64,000 bases of DNA from Vibrio hannami (GCF_029589055.1 NZ_JARQZP010000007.1:248001-312000); one strand, 5' to 3'. Numbered from the stretch's first letter, positions 17,720 through 28,645 are shown. The notes: a model not told the origin generated them from the sequence alone. Program-made: numbers and translations.

Positions 17720-20293
17720 TTAGTTCGCTACAATGTTCAGAAGTTTACCTGGTACATAAATTACTTTACGTACAGTTTTTCCTTCTGTGAACTTAACAAC
17801 GTGTTCATCTGCAAGGCCTAGCGCTTCAACCTCTTCTTTAGAAGCGTCCGCAGCAACCGTTAGTTTTGCACGAAGCTTGCCGTTAACCTGAACAACGATC
17901 AGTTTTTCATCTTCAACCATCGCTTTGTCATCGGCTACAGGCCATGTCGCTGTATCGATGCCTGATTCACCCAGCGCTTCCCATAGCTCGTAAGAGATAT
18001 GCGGAGTGATTGGGTATAGCATGCGAACAACCGCTTTGAGCGCTTCATCAAGGATTGCACGATCCTGCTCTGATTCCTGAGCGGCTTTAGCCAGCTTGTT
18101 CATCAGTTCCATGATTGCAGCGATAGCCGTGTTGTAAGTCTGGCGACGTTCAATATCGTCAGTCACTTTAGCGATAGTTTTGTGAACATCGCGACGGATA
18201 GCTTTTTGGTTAGCTGTAAGTGCAGACGTATCAACGGCAACAGCTTCACCTTTAGAAGTATGGTCTTTAACCAGTTTCCATACGCGCTTAAGGAAGCGGT
18301 TTGCCCCTTCTACACCAGACTCTTGCCATTCAAGCGTCATATCTGCTGGAGAGGCGAACATCATGAATAGACGTACTGTGTCAGCACCGTACTTGTCTAC
18401 CATCTCCTGAGGATCGATACCGTTATTCTTAGACTTAGACATCTTAGTCATGCCAGTATGAACAACTTCGTTACCATCTTTGTCGATAGCTTTAACGATA
18501 CGGCCTTTCTCATCACGCTCAACAGTTACGTCAGTCGGAGAAACCCAAACTTTCGCGCCTTTCTCGTTGTTGTAGTAATAAGCATCAGCCAGAACCATAC
18601 CCTGACAAAGTAGCTTCTTGAATGGTTCGTCGCTGTTTACCATACCTGCGTCACGAAGCAGTTTATGGAAGAAGCGAGAGTACAGAAGGTGCATACAAGC
18701 GTGCTCGATACCACCGATGTACTGGTCTACTGGCAGCCAGTAGTTTGCTGCATCTGCATCCAGCATTTCATCTGCTTGTGGAGAACAGTAGCGCGCATAG
18801 TACCAGCTTGATTCCATAAAGGTATCGAAGGTATCGGTTTCACGCAGAGCAGGCTCGCCATTGAAGGTTGTTTCTGCCCAGCTCTTGTCAGCTTTAATTG
18901 GGCTAGTTACGCCATCCATTACCACATCTTCTGGCAGGATAACTGGCAGCTGGTCAGCAGGAACCGGATGAACCTCACCATCTTCAGTAGTTACCATCGG
19001 GATTGGAGCACCCCAGTAGCGCTGACGGGATACCCCCCAGTCACGTAGACGGAAGTTAACGGTTTTCTCGCCTTTACCTTCAGACTCAAGTTTCGCAGCA
19101 ATAGCATCAAACGCTTGTTGGAACTCCATACCGTCGAACTCACCAGAGTCGAAACAGATGCCTTTTTCAGTGTATGCAGCTTCAGAAATATCCAGCTCAC
19201 TGCCATCAGCAGGCTTGATAACTGGAACGATATCAAGGCCGTACTTAGTTGCAAACTCGTAGTCACGCTGATCGTGGCCTGGTACAGCCATTACTGCGCC
19301 TGTGCCGTAATCCATAAGTACAAAGTTAGCCACGTAGATTGGAACTTCACGACCATTCAGAGGATGGACAGCCTTCAGGCCTGTATCCATACCTTTCTTT
19401 TCCATTGTTGCCATATCTGCTTCGGCAACTTTGTTGTTCTTACATTCGTCGATAAATTTAGCTAGCTCAGCATTGTTCTCAGCAGCAAGTGTAGCCAGAG
19501 GGTGACCTGCTGCAATACCAACGTAAGTCACGCCCATTAGCGTGTCAGGACGAGTTGTGTAAACTTCCAGGTCTTCCTGGCCCGCAACCGCAAACTTCAG
19601 TTCAACACCTTCAGAGCGACCAATCCAGTTGCGTTGCATGGTCTTAACCATTTCAGGCCAGCCATCCATGTTGTCCAGCTCGTCAAGTAGTTCCTGAGCG
19701 TAAGCGGTAATCTTGATAGACCACTGAGGAATCTCTTTCTGCTCTACAGGCGTATCACAACGCCAGCAGCAGCCATCTTCTACCTGCTCATTAGCCAGTA
19801 CTGTCTGATCATTCGGACACCAGTTCACTGCTGAAGTCTTTTTGTAAACCAGACCTTTTTCATAAAGCTTGGTGAAGAACTCTTGCTCCCAGCGGTAGTA
19901 CTCAGGTGTACATGTTGCGAACTCGCGATTCCAGTCGTAGCCAAAGCCCAGTAGTTTTAACTGGTTCTTCATGTATTCGATATTTTCATACGTCCATGGC
20001 GCTGGTGCTGTTTTGTTTTTAACAGCTGCGTTCTCAGCAGGTAAACCAAATGCATCCCAGCCAATTGGCTGCATTACATTTTTACCTTGCAGACGCTGGA
20101 AGCGGGAAACAACATCACCGATAGTGTAGTTACGCACGTGACCCATATGGAGTCGGCCACCTGGGTAAGGGAACATTGAGAGACAGTAGAATTTTTCTTT
20201 GCTTGGGTCTTCAGTTACAACAAACGTCTTGTTGTCATCCCAGTGCTTTTGAACTTTCTGTTCAATATCTTGCGGATTATATTGCTCTTGCAT
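17720..20293 (-). CDS. leuS: Leucyl-tRNA synthetase
   Basis: An 857-residue class I aminoacyl-tRNA synthetase. The ATP motif is LHMGH at residues 48-52 and the second motif is KMSKSKNN. The editing domain is marked by [15 protein letters not shown], and a zinc-like site by [12 protein letters not shown] chose the ATG at 20293 ([11 protein letters not shown]). The longer open frame adds 16 codons that are not conserved. The window also holds seven tRNA-Leu(TAG) genes, one of its substrates. It is followed by lptE on the same strand. Confidence 0.97.
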   Translation of the reverse strand: MQEQYNPQDIEQKVQKHWDDNKTFVVTEDPSKEKFYCLSMFPYPGGRLHMGHVRNYTIGDVVSRFQRLQGKNVMQPIGWDAFGLPAENAAVKNKTAPAPWTYENIEYMKNQLKLLGFGYDWNREFATCTPEYYRWEQEFFTKLYEKGLVYKKTSAVNWCPNDQTVLANEQVEDGCCWRCDTPVEQKEIPQWSIKITAYAQELLDELDNMDGWPEMVKTMQRNWIGRSEGVELKFAVAGQEDLEVYTTRPDTLMGVTYVGIAAGHPLATLAAENNAELAKFIDECKNNKVAEADMATMEKKGMDTGLKAVHPLNGREVPIYVANFVLMDYGTGAVMAVPGHDQRDYEFATKYGLDIVPVIKPADGSELDISEAAYTEKGICFDSGEFDGMEFQQAFDAIAAKLESEGKGEKTVNFRLRDWGVSRQRYWGAPIPMVTTEDGEVHPVPADQLPVILPEDVVMDGVTSPIKADKSWAETTFNGEPALRETDTFDTFMESSWYYARYCSPQADEMLDADAANYWLPVDQYIGGIEHACMHLLYSRFFHKLLRDAGMVNSDEPFKKLLCQGMVLADAYYYNNEKGAKVWVSPTDVTVERDEKGRIVKAIDKDGNEVVHTGMTKMSKSKNNGIDPQEMVDKYGADTVRLFMMFASPADMTLEWQESGVEGANRFLKRVWKLVKDHTSKGEAVAVDTSALTANQKAIRRDVHKTIAKVTDDIERRQTYNTAIAAIMELMNKLAKAAQESEQDRAILDEALKAVVRMLYPITPHISYELWEALGESGIDTATWPVADDKAMVEDEKLIVVQVNGKLRAKLTVAADASKEEVEALGLADEHVVKFTEGKTVRKVIYVPGKLLNIVAN

Positions 20294-20418
20294 CGATGAT
20301 TTCCGGTTATCGTGGAATATGTGAGATCGGTTAGATCGCATAAATATAGATCGGCATAGAATACCTAAAGCTAGGACAAGCTACAATAACTATAAGCAAG
20401 TGAAAATGGAGGTTGTTT

Positions 20419-20889
20419 ATGCCAAAGCGTAAAGCAGGTTACGAAGAGAAGTTTGAAGAGGTCGTAGAAACGCTAAAACATAGTCCTGAAGAGATAAATA
20501 AAGTGTTTGAAGCCTCTGAAGAGGTAGCGAATGCAGCAAGCGATATGACCAAGGATGAGCTATCACTGATCTCGGCTTATATGAAGTCGGATTTAAAAGA
20601 GTTTTCAGAGAACTATGAAGAGAGCAAGAGTAGCCCTTTTTCCATCATGATTGCAGACTCTATGTGGCAGGCACTGATTGATATTACTGATAAAACCAAA
20701 ATAGAGTGGATAGAGATGTTCGAAGATATCGAGCATCAGGGTATTTACAAAACGGGTGATGTTATTGGCCTTGGTCATTTGGTTTGTGAAAAATGTGGGC
20801 ACAAGGCTCAATATATTCACCCAACGGTGATTGAGCCATGTGCTAAGTGTGGTGCGGATGAGTTTAGCCGGATACCGTTGAAGCCGTAA
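20419..20889 (+). CDS. ybeL: Zinc-ribbon protein, YbeL/DUF1451 family
   Basis: A 156-residue cytoplasmic protein. The first 100 residues are acidic and helical. The C-terminus carries two CxxC pairs, CEKCGHK and CAKCGAD, that form a rubredoxin-like zinc ribbon. Function is unknown. The ATG at 20419 is chosen because GGAGG ends six bases upstream; a TTG two codons earlier is not needed. It is divergent from leuS, as in E. coli. Confidence 0.92.
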   Translation: MPKRKAGYEEKFEEVVETLKHSPEEINKVFEASEEVANAASDMTKDELSLISAYMKSDLKEFSENYEESKSSPFSIMIADSMWQALIDITDKTKIEWIEMFEDIEHQGIYKTGDVIGLGHLVCEKCGHKAQYIHPTVIEPCAKCGADEFSRIPLKP

Positions 20890-20893
20890 GCTG

Positions 20894-20927
20894 GGTTACA
20901 GGTTACAGGTTACAGGTTACAGGTTAC
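20894..20927. repeat. GGTTACA heptamer tandem repeat
   Basis: Four full copies of GGTTACA plus GGTTAC lie between the stop codons of the convergent ybeL and lnt genes. The array supplies the lnt stop codon and its last two codons (Asn-Leu). Related GGTTACAGG words occur near 32232-32262 and 57858-57890. Confidence 0.9.
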
Positions 20928-22431
20928 GGGATCTTTTCCAGGAAACTAACAGTCCCAGTAGTACAAATATCGCCAGAGGCCAGCTGCCAAGGGTTCGGAA
21001 TGGTGTTGTACCAGTGGTCGATACTACCTCTGCTTTCAGTACCTCGGTTTTGAACTGGGGTACTGAATCCGTGATATTGCCTTTATAATCGGTTACCGCC
21101 GTTACACCGTTGTTGGTTGCACGTATAACTGGCTTACCTGTTTCCAGCGCACGCATACGGGCGATTTCCATATGTTGTAGTGGACCAATTGATTCGCCAA
21201 ACCAGGCATCATTGGACAGAGTCAGAATAAAGTCAGTATCTTCAGTAATATTTTGACGAACCTGATCGCTAAAGATGATTTCATAGCAAAGCGCTGTAAC
21301 CAGATGTCTGCCTTTCGCCACGATATTGTCTTGTATAAAGTCACCACGACTAAATGACGACATCGGCAAATTAAAGAACGGCGCTAATGGACGTAACAGA
21401 TCTTCAAATGGTACAAACTCACCAAATGGTAGCAGGTGATACTTGTTATATCTTGGCTGAGTCTGGTAGTTGTATTCACCGCTTGGTGTATCCCCAAGAG
21501 TAATCACACTATTGTAGAAACGCCCCATCTCGTTTTGAGTGACAACCCCGGTGATCAGTGCTGATTCATTCAGGCGCGCAGCAGAGTCGACATTGCTTAA
21601 AAAGCTAGGTAGTTCCTTTTCCAAAGCAGGAATAGCAGCTTCTGGCCAGATAATGATGTCCGCATCCCAGTTTGCCCGGCTCAAGTCCATAAATTTCATT
21701 AGCGTTGGCCAGCGTTGATCCGGGTGCCATTTAAGCTCCTGGGGAATATTGCCCTGAATCAAGGCAAAAGTAGTTTTGCTATCCGGATTAGGTGTTACCC
21801 AGTTAATGTTCTTAAGAACAAAACTGGTGGCAAATATCACTGCAGGTAAAGCGAGGCACTGCCACTTTCTGGTGAGTACCAGATAAGTTAATGAAGAAGC
21901 GCAGAGAGTTACAGCCAATGTGACCAGTTGAACGCCACCTATCGGAGCAAAAGCGGAAAGGGGTGTATTTATTTGACTATAGCCAAGCCATAACCACGGA
22001 AAACCGGTAAATACCCAGCCACGGGCCCAGTCTGTTAATAGCCAAAGTGCTGGGATAGCAAGAAAGTACTTTGTTGATGACTTCCCAGAGAAAAACTTGT
22101 TGGTTAACCAGGTAAACAGAGCCGGATAAATAGCCAGATAACAGATAAGCAAAACCATCAGAAAGACACTGGCGGCTTTTGGCATTCCACCAAAGGTATC
22201 AATACTTACATGTACCCAGCTTAAGCCTGTTGCAAAGTGGCCAACACCCCAGAAAAAGCCGACGGCCAGGGCTGTGCGGGTGGTTACTTTGTCGATTAAC
22301 AAAAATAGTATTGCGGGGCTGAGAATGGCTAGCGGCCAGATTTGGTATGGAGCGTAAGCTAAGGTTGTTAAGGCGCCAACAAAAGCGGCCACAATGGGCC
22401 GCAGTAGGCGATGATTTGCTTTATGCATCAT
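20917..22431 (-). CDS. lnt: Apolipoprotein N-acyltransferase
   Basis: A 504-residue inner-membrane enzyme that adds the third acyl chain to lipoproteins. An N-terminal bundle of about seven helices is followed by a periplasmic nitrilase-like domain. The expected catalytic residues are visible: Glu in IIWPEAAIP, Lys in [12 protein letters not shown] and Cys in [11 protein letters not shown]. Its stop codon lies inside a GGTTACA tandem repeat. It sits downstream of corC, as in E. coli. Confidence 0.96.
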   Translation of the reverse strand: MMHKANHRLLRPIVAAFVGALTTLAYAPYQIWPLAILSPAILFLLIDKVTTRTALAVGFFWGVGHFATGLSWVHVSIDTFGGMPKAASVFLMVLLICYLAIYPALFTWLTNKFFSGKSSTKYFLAIPALWLLTDWARGWVFTGFPWLWLGYSQINTPLSAFAPIGGVQLVTLAVTLCASSLTYLVLTRKWQCLALPAVIFATSFVLKNINWVTPNPDSKTTFALIQGNIPQELKWHPDQRWPTLMKFMDLSRANWDADIIIWPEAAIPALEKELPSFLSNVDSAARLNESALITGVVTQNEMGRFYNSVITLGDTPSGEYNYQTQPRYNKYHLLPFGEFVPFEDLLRPLAPFFNLPMSSFSRGDFIQDNIVAKGRHLVTALCYEIIFSDQVRQNITEDTDFILTLSNDAWFGESIGPLQHMEIARMRALETGKPVIRATNNGVTAVTDYKGNITDSVPQFKTEVLKAEVVSTTGTTPFRTLGSWPLAIFVLLGLLVSWKRSRNL

Positions 22432-22459
22432 CGTTATTTTCCAGACTATGTTAAGTCAA

Positions 22460-23331
22460 TTATTCTTCGATATCAGGAAGAGGCTCTTCGTCAGGTACGG
22501 TTACCTGTAGCTGAACGACTCGACGGTTATCTGCAGCAGTGACTTTGAAGCTATAGCCTTCGATATCCACAACTTCACCACGAGTTGGTAAATGACCAAA
22601 GGCTGTCATTACCATGCCGCCGATAGTATCGACCTCATCATCGCTGAATTTTGTGCCGAAAGTGTCATTGAATTCTTCGATTTCCGTCAGCGCTTTAACC
22701 GAATAGGTATGTTTACTCAGCTTACGGATATCTGCTTCATCTTCATCATCGAACTCATCTTCGATCTCACCGACAATCTCTTCCAGAATATCTTCGATGG
22801 TCACCAGGCCTGAAACACCGCCAAACTCGTCAACGACGATAGACATATGATAACGTTCTTCACGAAATTCCTTTAGTAATCGGTCAACTCGTTTACTTTC
22901 AGGAACAACGACAGCAGGGCGGATAACCTGTTCTATACTGAACGGAGCACTATCTGAGCCTAAGTATTTAAGTAAGTCCTTCGCTAATAGAATACCTTCA
23001 ACGTGGTCTTTGTCTTCGCTGATAACCGGGTAGCGGGAGTGCTGAGCATCGGTTATCAGTTCAACCAGCTGATCAAGGTCGTGCTCTTTCTCAGCGGTAA
23101 CCATTTGAGAGCGGGGATCATAATATCCCTAACTCGCATTTCGGATATTTCCATAACACCTTCGAGCATATCGCGAGTGTCGTGGTCAATAAGGTCATTT
23201 ACTTCAGAGTCTCTGATAACATCGACCAGTTCCTGGCGATCTTTGGGTTCGCCCTGAAATATTTGCCCCAGGCGTTCTAGGAAGGACTTTCTACTCGGAC
23301 CTTCAGATGAGGGAGGGTTTTCTTCGTTCAT
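22460..23331 (-). pseudogene. corC: CorC/YbeX CBS-domain protein, interrupted by a one-base deletion
   Basis: Two overlapping frames make one protein of about 290 residues. The first (23331 down to about 23113) begins [21 protein letters not shown] and runs to MRVRDIMIP. The second carries on with [17 protein letters not shown], two CBS motifs and the CorC-HlyC domain to PLPDIEE. Adding one G to the G4 run at 23113-23116 joins them as DIMIPRSQMV. CorC family proteins influence magnesium and cobalt transport. As the lesion is in a homopolymer in an otherwise intact gene, a sequencing error is likely. Confidence 0.85.
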
Positions 23332-23383
23332 GATATCTCTTTAATTTACGCTACCAGATGCGTGATAGCCCGCATTCCCTGTT

Positions 23384-23408
23384 CGTCATTCCTGCGAAGG
23401 CAGGGATC
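23384..23408. repeat. GTCATTCC-type palindrome overlapping the ybeY stop
   Basis: CGTCATTCCTGC and GCAGGGATC form an imperfect hairpin between corC and ybeY. It resembles the very common bacterial GTCATTCC...GGAATC palindromes; a related one follows glnS at 52461. Confidence 0.6.
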
Positions 23409-23872
23409 TATTCCTTCTCAGCAATATATGGGTCTTCAAACCCCATAGATTGCATAATTTCTGTTTCGAGGGACTCCATCTCTTCAGCTTCGTCATCCTT
23501 GATATGATCATAACCTAGCAGATGTAGACTACCGTGTACAACCATATGAGCCCAGTGGGCTACAACATCTTTATGTTGTTCACTGGCTTCTTTTTCAACC
23601 ATCTGCTTGCAAATAATCAGATCACCAAGCAAATTTATCTCTATTCCTTCTGGTACTTCAAATGGGAAGGAGAGTACATTGGTTGGCTTGTCCTTGCCGC
23701 GATACTCATGGTTAAGCTCATGACTCTCTTGTTCATCGACAAGACGAATGGTGACTTCAGCCTCTGGTTGAAACTGAGATACTGTTGTCTGTAACCATTT
23801 CTGGAAATCTGCCTCGGAAGGCAGGTTTTCCTGGTTTTCTACAGCAATTTGAAGATCGAGTTCTATGCTCAT
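23408..23872 (-). CDS. ybeY: Endoribonuclease YbeY
   Basis: A 154-residue metal-dependent RNase active in 16S rRNA 3' maturation and ribosome quality control. The zinc motif is [15 protein letters not shown] (H-x3-H-x5-H). It abuts ybeZ (stop and start are adjacent) in the standard ybeZ-ybeY-corC-lnt operon. Confidence 0.96.
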   Translation of the reverse strand: MSIELDLQIAVENQENLPSEADFQKWLQTTVSQFQPEAEVTIRLVDEQESHELNHEYRGKDKPTNVLSFPFEVPEGIEINLLGDLIICKQMVEKEASEQHKDVVAHWAHMVVHGSLHLLGYDHIKDDEAEEMESLETEIMQSMGFEDPYIAEKE

Positions 23873-24976
23873 TTACTCACCTGTAGAGCCTGATAGTTCA
23901 GCCTGTGATAATTCAGCTTTCTGAGCTTCAAGCAATTTTGCTTCTCGCTCTTCTCTGCGTCGTTTCTCTGCTTCTTTGCGGTCTTTCTGATCTTTTTGTT
24001 CCCACTTCTCATAAGCGTTAACAATTTGTGCGACAACAGGGTGACGTACAACGTCATCAGCCTGGAAGAAGTTAAAGCTGATTTCATCAACTTCAGAAAG
24101 AACCTCGATCGCGTGACGAAGGCCGGATTTAGCGCCACGCGGTAAATCGATCTGGGTAACGTCACCAGTAATAACAGCGCGAGAGTTAAAGCCGATACGA
24201 GTCAGGAACATTTTCATCTGCTCAACAGTGGTGTTCTGGCTCTCATCGAGAATGATAAAGGCATCATTCAAGGTACGGCCACGCATGTACGCCAGAGGAG
24301 CAACTTCGATAACGTTTCTTTCAATTAGCTTTTCTACGCGCTCAAAACCAAGCATCTCAAACAGAGCGTCATACAGAGGGCGCAGGTAAGGGTCAACCTT
24401 TTGACTCAAATCACCAGGAAGGAAGCCAAGCTTTTCACCCGCTTCAACAGCTGGGCGAGTAAGAAGAATGCGTCGGATTTCCTGACGCTCCAGAGCATCT
24501 ACCGCAGCCGCGACAGCAAGGTAGGTTTTACCTGTACCAGCAGGGCCAATGCCGTAAGTAATATCGTGTGTCACCATATTAACCAGGTACTGAGCCTGAT
24601 TAGGTGTACGTGGCTTAATTACACCTTTCTTAGTTTTGATAAATACTTCTTTACCGTGCTCAATCGCAGATTCGGTGTTCTGTTCAAGTACACCAGTTTC
24701 AATAATGGCTAAGTGAATCTGTTCTGGCTCAATATCGGCGATCTTGCCTTTTACCGGAGCGGTTTCGACATAAAGGCTCTTTAGAATTTCTAAAGCTGCT
24801 GCAGCAGTATGTGGTTTACCAACAATAGAGAAGAAGTTGCCGCGATAATTGATTTCAACGCCTAGGCGTCTTTCAAGGTGTTTGATGTTGTCATCGAATG
24901 GACCACACAAGCTGGATAGTCGGTGGTTATCAGCAGGCTCCAGATCAATTTCCAGAGTAACGATTTTATTGCTCAA
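23873..24976 (-). CDS. ybeZ: PhoH-like ATPase YbeZ
   Basis: A 367-residue P-loop protein of the PhoH family that partners YbeY. An N-terminal KH-like segment (INYRGNFFSIVG) precedes Walker A GPAGTGKT at 144-151 and Walker B AFIILDESQ. The C-terminal 40 residues are highly charged (EKRRREEREAK), which is normal for Vibrio homologues. Confidence 0.95.
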   Translation of the reverse strand: MSNKIVTLEIDLEPADNHRLSSLCGPFDDNIKHLERRLGVEINYRGNFFSIVGKPHTAAAALEILKSLYVETAPVKGKIADIEPEQIHLAIIETGVLEQNTESAIEHGKEVFIKTKKGVIKPRTPNQAQYLVNMVTHDITYGIGPAGTGKTYLAVAAAVDALERQEIRRILLTRPAVEAGEKLGFLPGDLSQKVDPYLRPLYDALFEMLGFERVEKLIERNVIEVAPLAYMRGRTLNDAFIILDESQNTTVEQMKMFLTRIGFNSRAVITGDVTQIDLPRGAKSGLRHAIEVLSEVDEISFNFFQADDVVRHPVVAQIVNAYEKWEQKDQKDRKEAEKRRREEREAKLLEAQKAELSQAELSGSTGE

Positions 24977-25003
24977 TATAGCCTCTCAGTTTTTGCCTTT
25001 GCG

Positions 25004-25025
25004 GAGCCCGATTACGACCGGGCTC
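25004..25025 (-). terminator. Hairpin between miaB and ybeZ
   Basis: GAGCCCG and CGGGCTC pair around an eight-base loop. No T-run follows, so it may be a processing site or weak terminator. Confidence 0.4.
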
Positions 25026-25066
25026 TCTGGCATGATTATCATTTATTAGTTTAGTATATCTAAACT

Positions 25067-26493
25067 CTATGGCGTAAAGGTTGCAACACCTAATTCATCT
25101 TCGCGACGTGTTTTTTCCATCATCTCACTTGGTGAGGTCACAACACGTAGGTTCATCTCTTTTTCTGTACGAACCAGTTCACCACGTAATGAGTTAGGGA
25201 ATACGTCTGTAATCTTCACATCAACGAACTGGCCGATAAGCTCAGCTGAACCTTCGAAGTTTACAACGCGATTGTTCTCAGTACGTGCACGCAGTTCCAT
25301 CAGGTTTTTCTTCGATGGGCCTTCAACCAGAACACGTTGCTCTGTGTCTAGCATCTGGCGCGAGTAGCGCATAGCCTGGCTGTTGATCTGCTGCTGTAGT
25401 TCGTACAGACGCTCTTTCTTGGTCTGTTCAGGCAAATCACATGGGTAGTCTGCTGCTGGAGTTCCTGGGCGCGGAGAGAAGATAAAACTGAAGCTCATAT
25501 CGAAGTCGACATCTTTGATTAGCTTCATTGTGTCCTGGAAGTCCTGATCTGATTCGCCAGGGAAACCCACGATAAAGTCAGAGCTGATATGGATATCAGG
25601 GCGTGCCTTACGAAGTTTACGAATAATAGACTTGTACTCGATAGCGGTATGAGGACGTTTCATCATGGTCAGAACACGGTCAGAACCGCTCTGAACAGGA
25701 AGGTGCAGGAAGCTAACCAGTTCTGGTGTGTCTTCGTACACTGCGATGATGTCGTCTGTGAACTCAAGCGGGTGGCTTGTTGTAAAGCGGATACGGTCGA
25801 TACCATCGATAGAAGCAACTAAACGAAGTAGATCGGCAAATGAACAGATATCACCATCGTGCATTGGGCCACGGTATGCGTTTACGTTCTGACCAAGCAG
25901 GTTAACTTCACGTACGCCTTGCTCTGCAAGTTGTGCAATCTCAAATAGTACGTCATCCATTGGCCGGCTTACTTCTTCACCACTGAGTGTATGGTACAAC
26001 GCAGTAAGTACAGTACTTTGAACAACCCTCCATAATGGAAACGAACGCTGTAGCACCTTCTGCGCGAGGTTCTGGCAGACGGTCAAATTTTTCAATTTCC
26101 GGGAAAGAAATATCCATTACCGGTGCTTCGTTGCTACGAGATGTCTTGATCATCTCAGGAAGACGGTGAAGGGTCTGTGGGCCAAAAATAACATCAACGA
26201 AAGGCGCACGTTCACGGATATGATCGCCTTCTTGGGTTGCAACGCAGCCGCCTACACCAATGATCACGTCTTCCTTTTTATCTTTTAGTGTTTTCCAACG
26301 GCCAAGCTGGTGGAATACCTTTTCTTGAGCCTTTTCTCCGGATCGAACAGGTGTTAAGGAGAAGTACGTCTGCCTCTTCTGGATCTTCAGTCAGCTCGTA
26401 ACCGTTAGCGGCATTAAGCAGATCAGCCATTTTTGATGAATCATATTCGTTCATCTGGCAGCCCCAGGTTTTAATTAGCAGTTTCTTACTCAT
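25067..26493 (-). pseudogene. miaB: tRNA methylthiotransferase MiaB, broken by two one-base insertions
   Basis: Three frames together give the complete 470-residue-class radical SAM enzyme that adds the 2-methylthio group to i6A37 of tRNAs. Frame one starts [21 protein letters not shown] and runs to NTCSI. An extra base near 26338-26340 then shifts it. The middle part has [15 protein letters not shown] and the radical SAM cluster CSKYCTYC. A second extra base near 25987 breaks VVPYT|RGEEVSRP. The last part holds [11 protein letters not shown] and a TRAM domain. Removing one base at each point restores the family sequence. Both shifts are +1, so they do not compensate. Either decay or sequencing error; if real, the product would be inactive. 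Confidence 0.85.
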
Positions 26494-26741
26494 CTCACAT
26501 TTCGCTCGTAATTAAATCTTAAATCGTTCAAGCACATACCATTCACTACTGATAGCTATTACTATAGAGCTCAGTTTTATGGCTTGTTATCTGGTCGCTT
26601 TATCGTCATTTATACTCCTGATTGGAGTTAGTACAAAAGCGAGCCGCGTATTGTACTGCTTTAAAAACCAACTGACCAGTACTCATATTAAACAGGCCGG
26701 TTCAAGCTAAATAGTAAAGTTAGAAGTGAAGTTATTAAGAG

Positions 26742-27896
26742 ATGCGTAAATTTGATATCGCCGTTATCGGCGGAGGAATGGTCGGGGCTGCAATTGCATT
26801 GGGTGCGGCTAAATCCGGAAAAAGTGTTGCTCTTGTCGAAGGTAAGGCTCCTGAGGCTTATCGCCCGGATCAACCAATGGATATCCGCGTGTCTGCTATA
26901 TCCCATAAATCCGTTGAGTTATTAGAACAGCTTGGTGTGTGGAATGATGTGCTTGAGATGCGGGTATGCCCTTATCGCCGCCTGGAAACATGGGAGCATC
27001 AGGAGTGTCGGGTTCGGTTCGATGCCGATTCGCTTTCTCTGAATCAGTTGGGTTATATCGTTGAGAACAGATTGATTCAGTTGGGGTTATGGAATCAGTT
27101 TAGCCAGTACCCAAATTTATCTCTGTTTTGTCCAGATTCTTTAGAGCGAATTGAGTTTTCTACTGGGTCAAACACGGTTGTTCTTAGGTCAGGAGAAGAA
27201 TTAGAAGCCATGATGGTTGTCGGTGCTGACGGTGCAAATTCTAAAGTTCGAAATCTGGCAAATATCGGTGTTACTGCCTGGGATTATCGGCAGCACTGTA
27301 TGTTGATTAATGTTGAAACAGAAAAGCCTCAGCAGGACATCACCTGGCAATGGTTTACCCCTTCAGGCCCGAGATCGTTTCTGCCGTTAAAAGGGAATCA
27401 AGGATCTCTGGTCTGGTATGACTCACCAAAACGTATTCGGCAATTGCAAGCAATGTCGTCGGAAGCTTTGAGAGAAGAGGTGATAGCGCATTTCCCTGGA
27501 GAGCTGGGTGATATCAAGGTGCTCCAATCAGGCTATTTTCCGTTAACACGCAGACATGCCCAAAAGTACTCTGAAAGGCGGTGTGTGCTTGCTGGTGACT
27601 CGGCTCATACGATTAATCCGTTGGCAGGGCAGGGTGTAAATATTGGCTTTAAGGATGTACAGGTTTTGCTGGATATTCTTGGTAACGAACATTGGGATAG
27701 TGAAGCTTCTTTGGCTGAATATGAAAGAAGGCGTCGCCCGGACAACTTGCTGATGCAGTCGGGGATGGATTTTTTCTATAAGAGTTTTAGTAATGAACTT
27801 GGGCCATTGAAGTTGCTTAGAAACATTGGCTTTAAAATGGCTGAAAACTCAGGGCCAATCAAGACGCAGGTTTTGAAGTATGCGTTGGGGATATAG
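26742..27896 (+). CDS. ubiF: Ubiquinone-biosynthesis FAD monooxygenase UbiF
   Basis: A 384-residue flavoprotein hydroxylase acting on a methoxy-methyl-benzoquinol intermediate in ubiquinone synthesis. The FAD motifs are GGGMVGAAIALG at the N-terminus, VVGADGANSKVR in the middle and LAGDSAHTINPLAGQGVNIG near the C-terminus. UbiH and UbiI are close relatives. The place between miaB and the Leu/Gln/Met tRNA cluster is the ubiF locus in E. coli, which supports UbiF. Confidence 0.9.
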   Translation: MRKFDIAVIGGGMVGAAIALGAAKSGKSVALVEGKAPEAYRPDQPMDIRVSAISHKSVELLEQLGVWNDVLEMRVCPYRRLETWEHQECRVRFDADSLSLNQLGYIVENRLIQLGLWNQFSQYPNLSLFCPDSLERIEFSTGSNTVVLRSGEELEAMMVVGADGANSKVRNLANIGVTAWDYRQHCMLINVETEKPQQDITWQWFTPSGPRSFLPLKGNQGSLVWYDSPKRIRQLQAMSSEALREEVIAHFPGELGDIKVLQSGYFPLTRRHAQKYSERRCVLAGDSAHTINPLAGQGVNIGFKDVQVLLDILGNEHWDSEASLAEYERRRRPDNLLMQSGMDFFYKSFSNELGPLKLLRNIGFKMAENSGPIKTQVLKYALGI

Positions 27897-27916
27897 CTGA
27901 TATTTGTACTTAATGC

Positions 27917-28033
27917 GGGGTATGGGCATACAGGAATGCTCTATTCCGTGAACCGCTTTTTGCTAACTACGGGTGATTCGGTTTGATATTGGTATCAGGC
28001 ATGTTCACTACATAGAGCATGCCCTGCATACCC
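27917..28033. repeat. Dispersed palindrome family P1, copy D
   Basis: Opposite orientation to copy A. Arms GGGTATG...CAGG and CCCTGCATACCC enclose ATGCTCTAT/ATAGAGCAT and GTGAAC/GTTCAC, with the conserved unpaired boxes CGCT (AGCG) and GGCAT (ATGCC). Confidence 0.75.
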
Positions 28034-28080
28034 TAAGTAACCTCTTGGTGAGACAGTTGATTAGCCTCGTTGCCCTATGC

Positions 28081-28114
28081 CTCGTTCCAACGGTCTCCGT
28101 TGGAATGCATACCG
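28081..28114. repeat. REP-like palindrome
   Basis: CTCGTTCC, stem AACGG/CCGTT, then GGAATGCATACCG. It has the CGTTCC...GGAATGC frame of the REP sequences widespread in gammaproteobacteria. Confidence 0.7.
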
Positions 28115-28151
28115 AGCGGTATTTAGTATAGAGTTGTTGAATTTTAGGCAT

Positions 28152-28178
28152 AAAAAAACCACCATTAAGGTGGTTTTT
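28152..28178 (-). terminator. Terminator of the tRNA cluster
   Basis: AAAAACCACC, loop, GGTGGTTTTT; on the minus strand it is followed by a seven-T run. It lies 8 bases after the last tRNA gene. Confidence 0.92.
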
Positions 28179-28185
28179 CTAATGA

Positions 28186-28270
28186 TGGTGCGGAAGGAGA
28201 GACTTGAACTCTCACACCTTGCGGCGCCAGAACCTAAATCTGGTGCGTCTACCAATTCCGCCACTTCCGC
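28186..28270 (-). tRNA. tRNA-Leu (TAG), copy 1
   Basis: 85 nt with encoded CCA, long variable arm, acceptor GCGGAAG/CTTCCGC, anticodon TAG. Last gene of the cluster. Confidence 0.97.
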
Positions 28271-28324
28271 ATCAATTCTGTATTCTTGTCGACAGAGTTG
28301 GAAATCAACAAGAAATTGTAATAA

Positions 28325-28399
28325 TGGCAGGGCTACCTGGATTCGAACCAGGGAATGACGGGATCAAAACCCGTTGCCTTACCGCTTGGCGATAGCCCT
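28325..28399 (-). tRNA. tRNA-Gln (TTG), copy 1
   Basis: 75 nt with encoded CCA, acceptor AGGGCTA/TAGCCCT, anticodon loop TTTTGAT reading TTG. Confidence 0.97.
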
Positions 28400-28428
28400 A
28401 CAGAAAACTCAGTGAGCCTTCTAAATAA

Positions 28429-28513
28429 TGGTGCGGAAGGAGAGACTTGAACTCTCACACCTTGCGGCGCCAGAACCTAAATCTGGTGCGTCTACCAATT
28501 CCGCCACTTCCGC
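28429..28513 (-). tRNA. tRNA-Leu (TAG), copy 2
   Basis: Same 85-nt sequence as copy 1; anticodon TAG, encoded CCA. Confidence 0.97.
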
Positions 28514-28567
28514 AACTTAATCTGTAGTTAACTGAATAATTGGTTAATTCAATTAACGTTGTAATAA

Positions 28568-28634
28568 TGGCAATGCTGCTTGATTTGAAGCAGGGGGATA
28601 ACTGAGGGATCAAAACCCGTTATCGATATTACCA
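28568..28634 (-). pseudogene. tRNA-Gln-derived element lacking the D-arm, copy 1
   Basis: Read on the minus strand, it begins 11 bases after tRNA-Gln copy 2. It keeps a closing stem TGGTAAT/ATTGCCA, an anticodon-like arm (GATAACGGG, loop TTTTGAT, CCC, bulge TCA, GTTATC) and a T-arm-like hairpin CTGCTT/AAGCAG. There is no D-arm, and the CCA is locked in the closing stem, so charging as a normal tRNA is not expected. Confidence 0.75.
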
Positions 28635-28645
28635 CTTTGTAATAA

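Noticed and set aside
25967..26345. Programmed frameshifting in miaB
   Set aside because: Both shifts are +1, lack slippery heptamers, and no family member uses recoding here.
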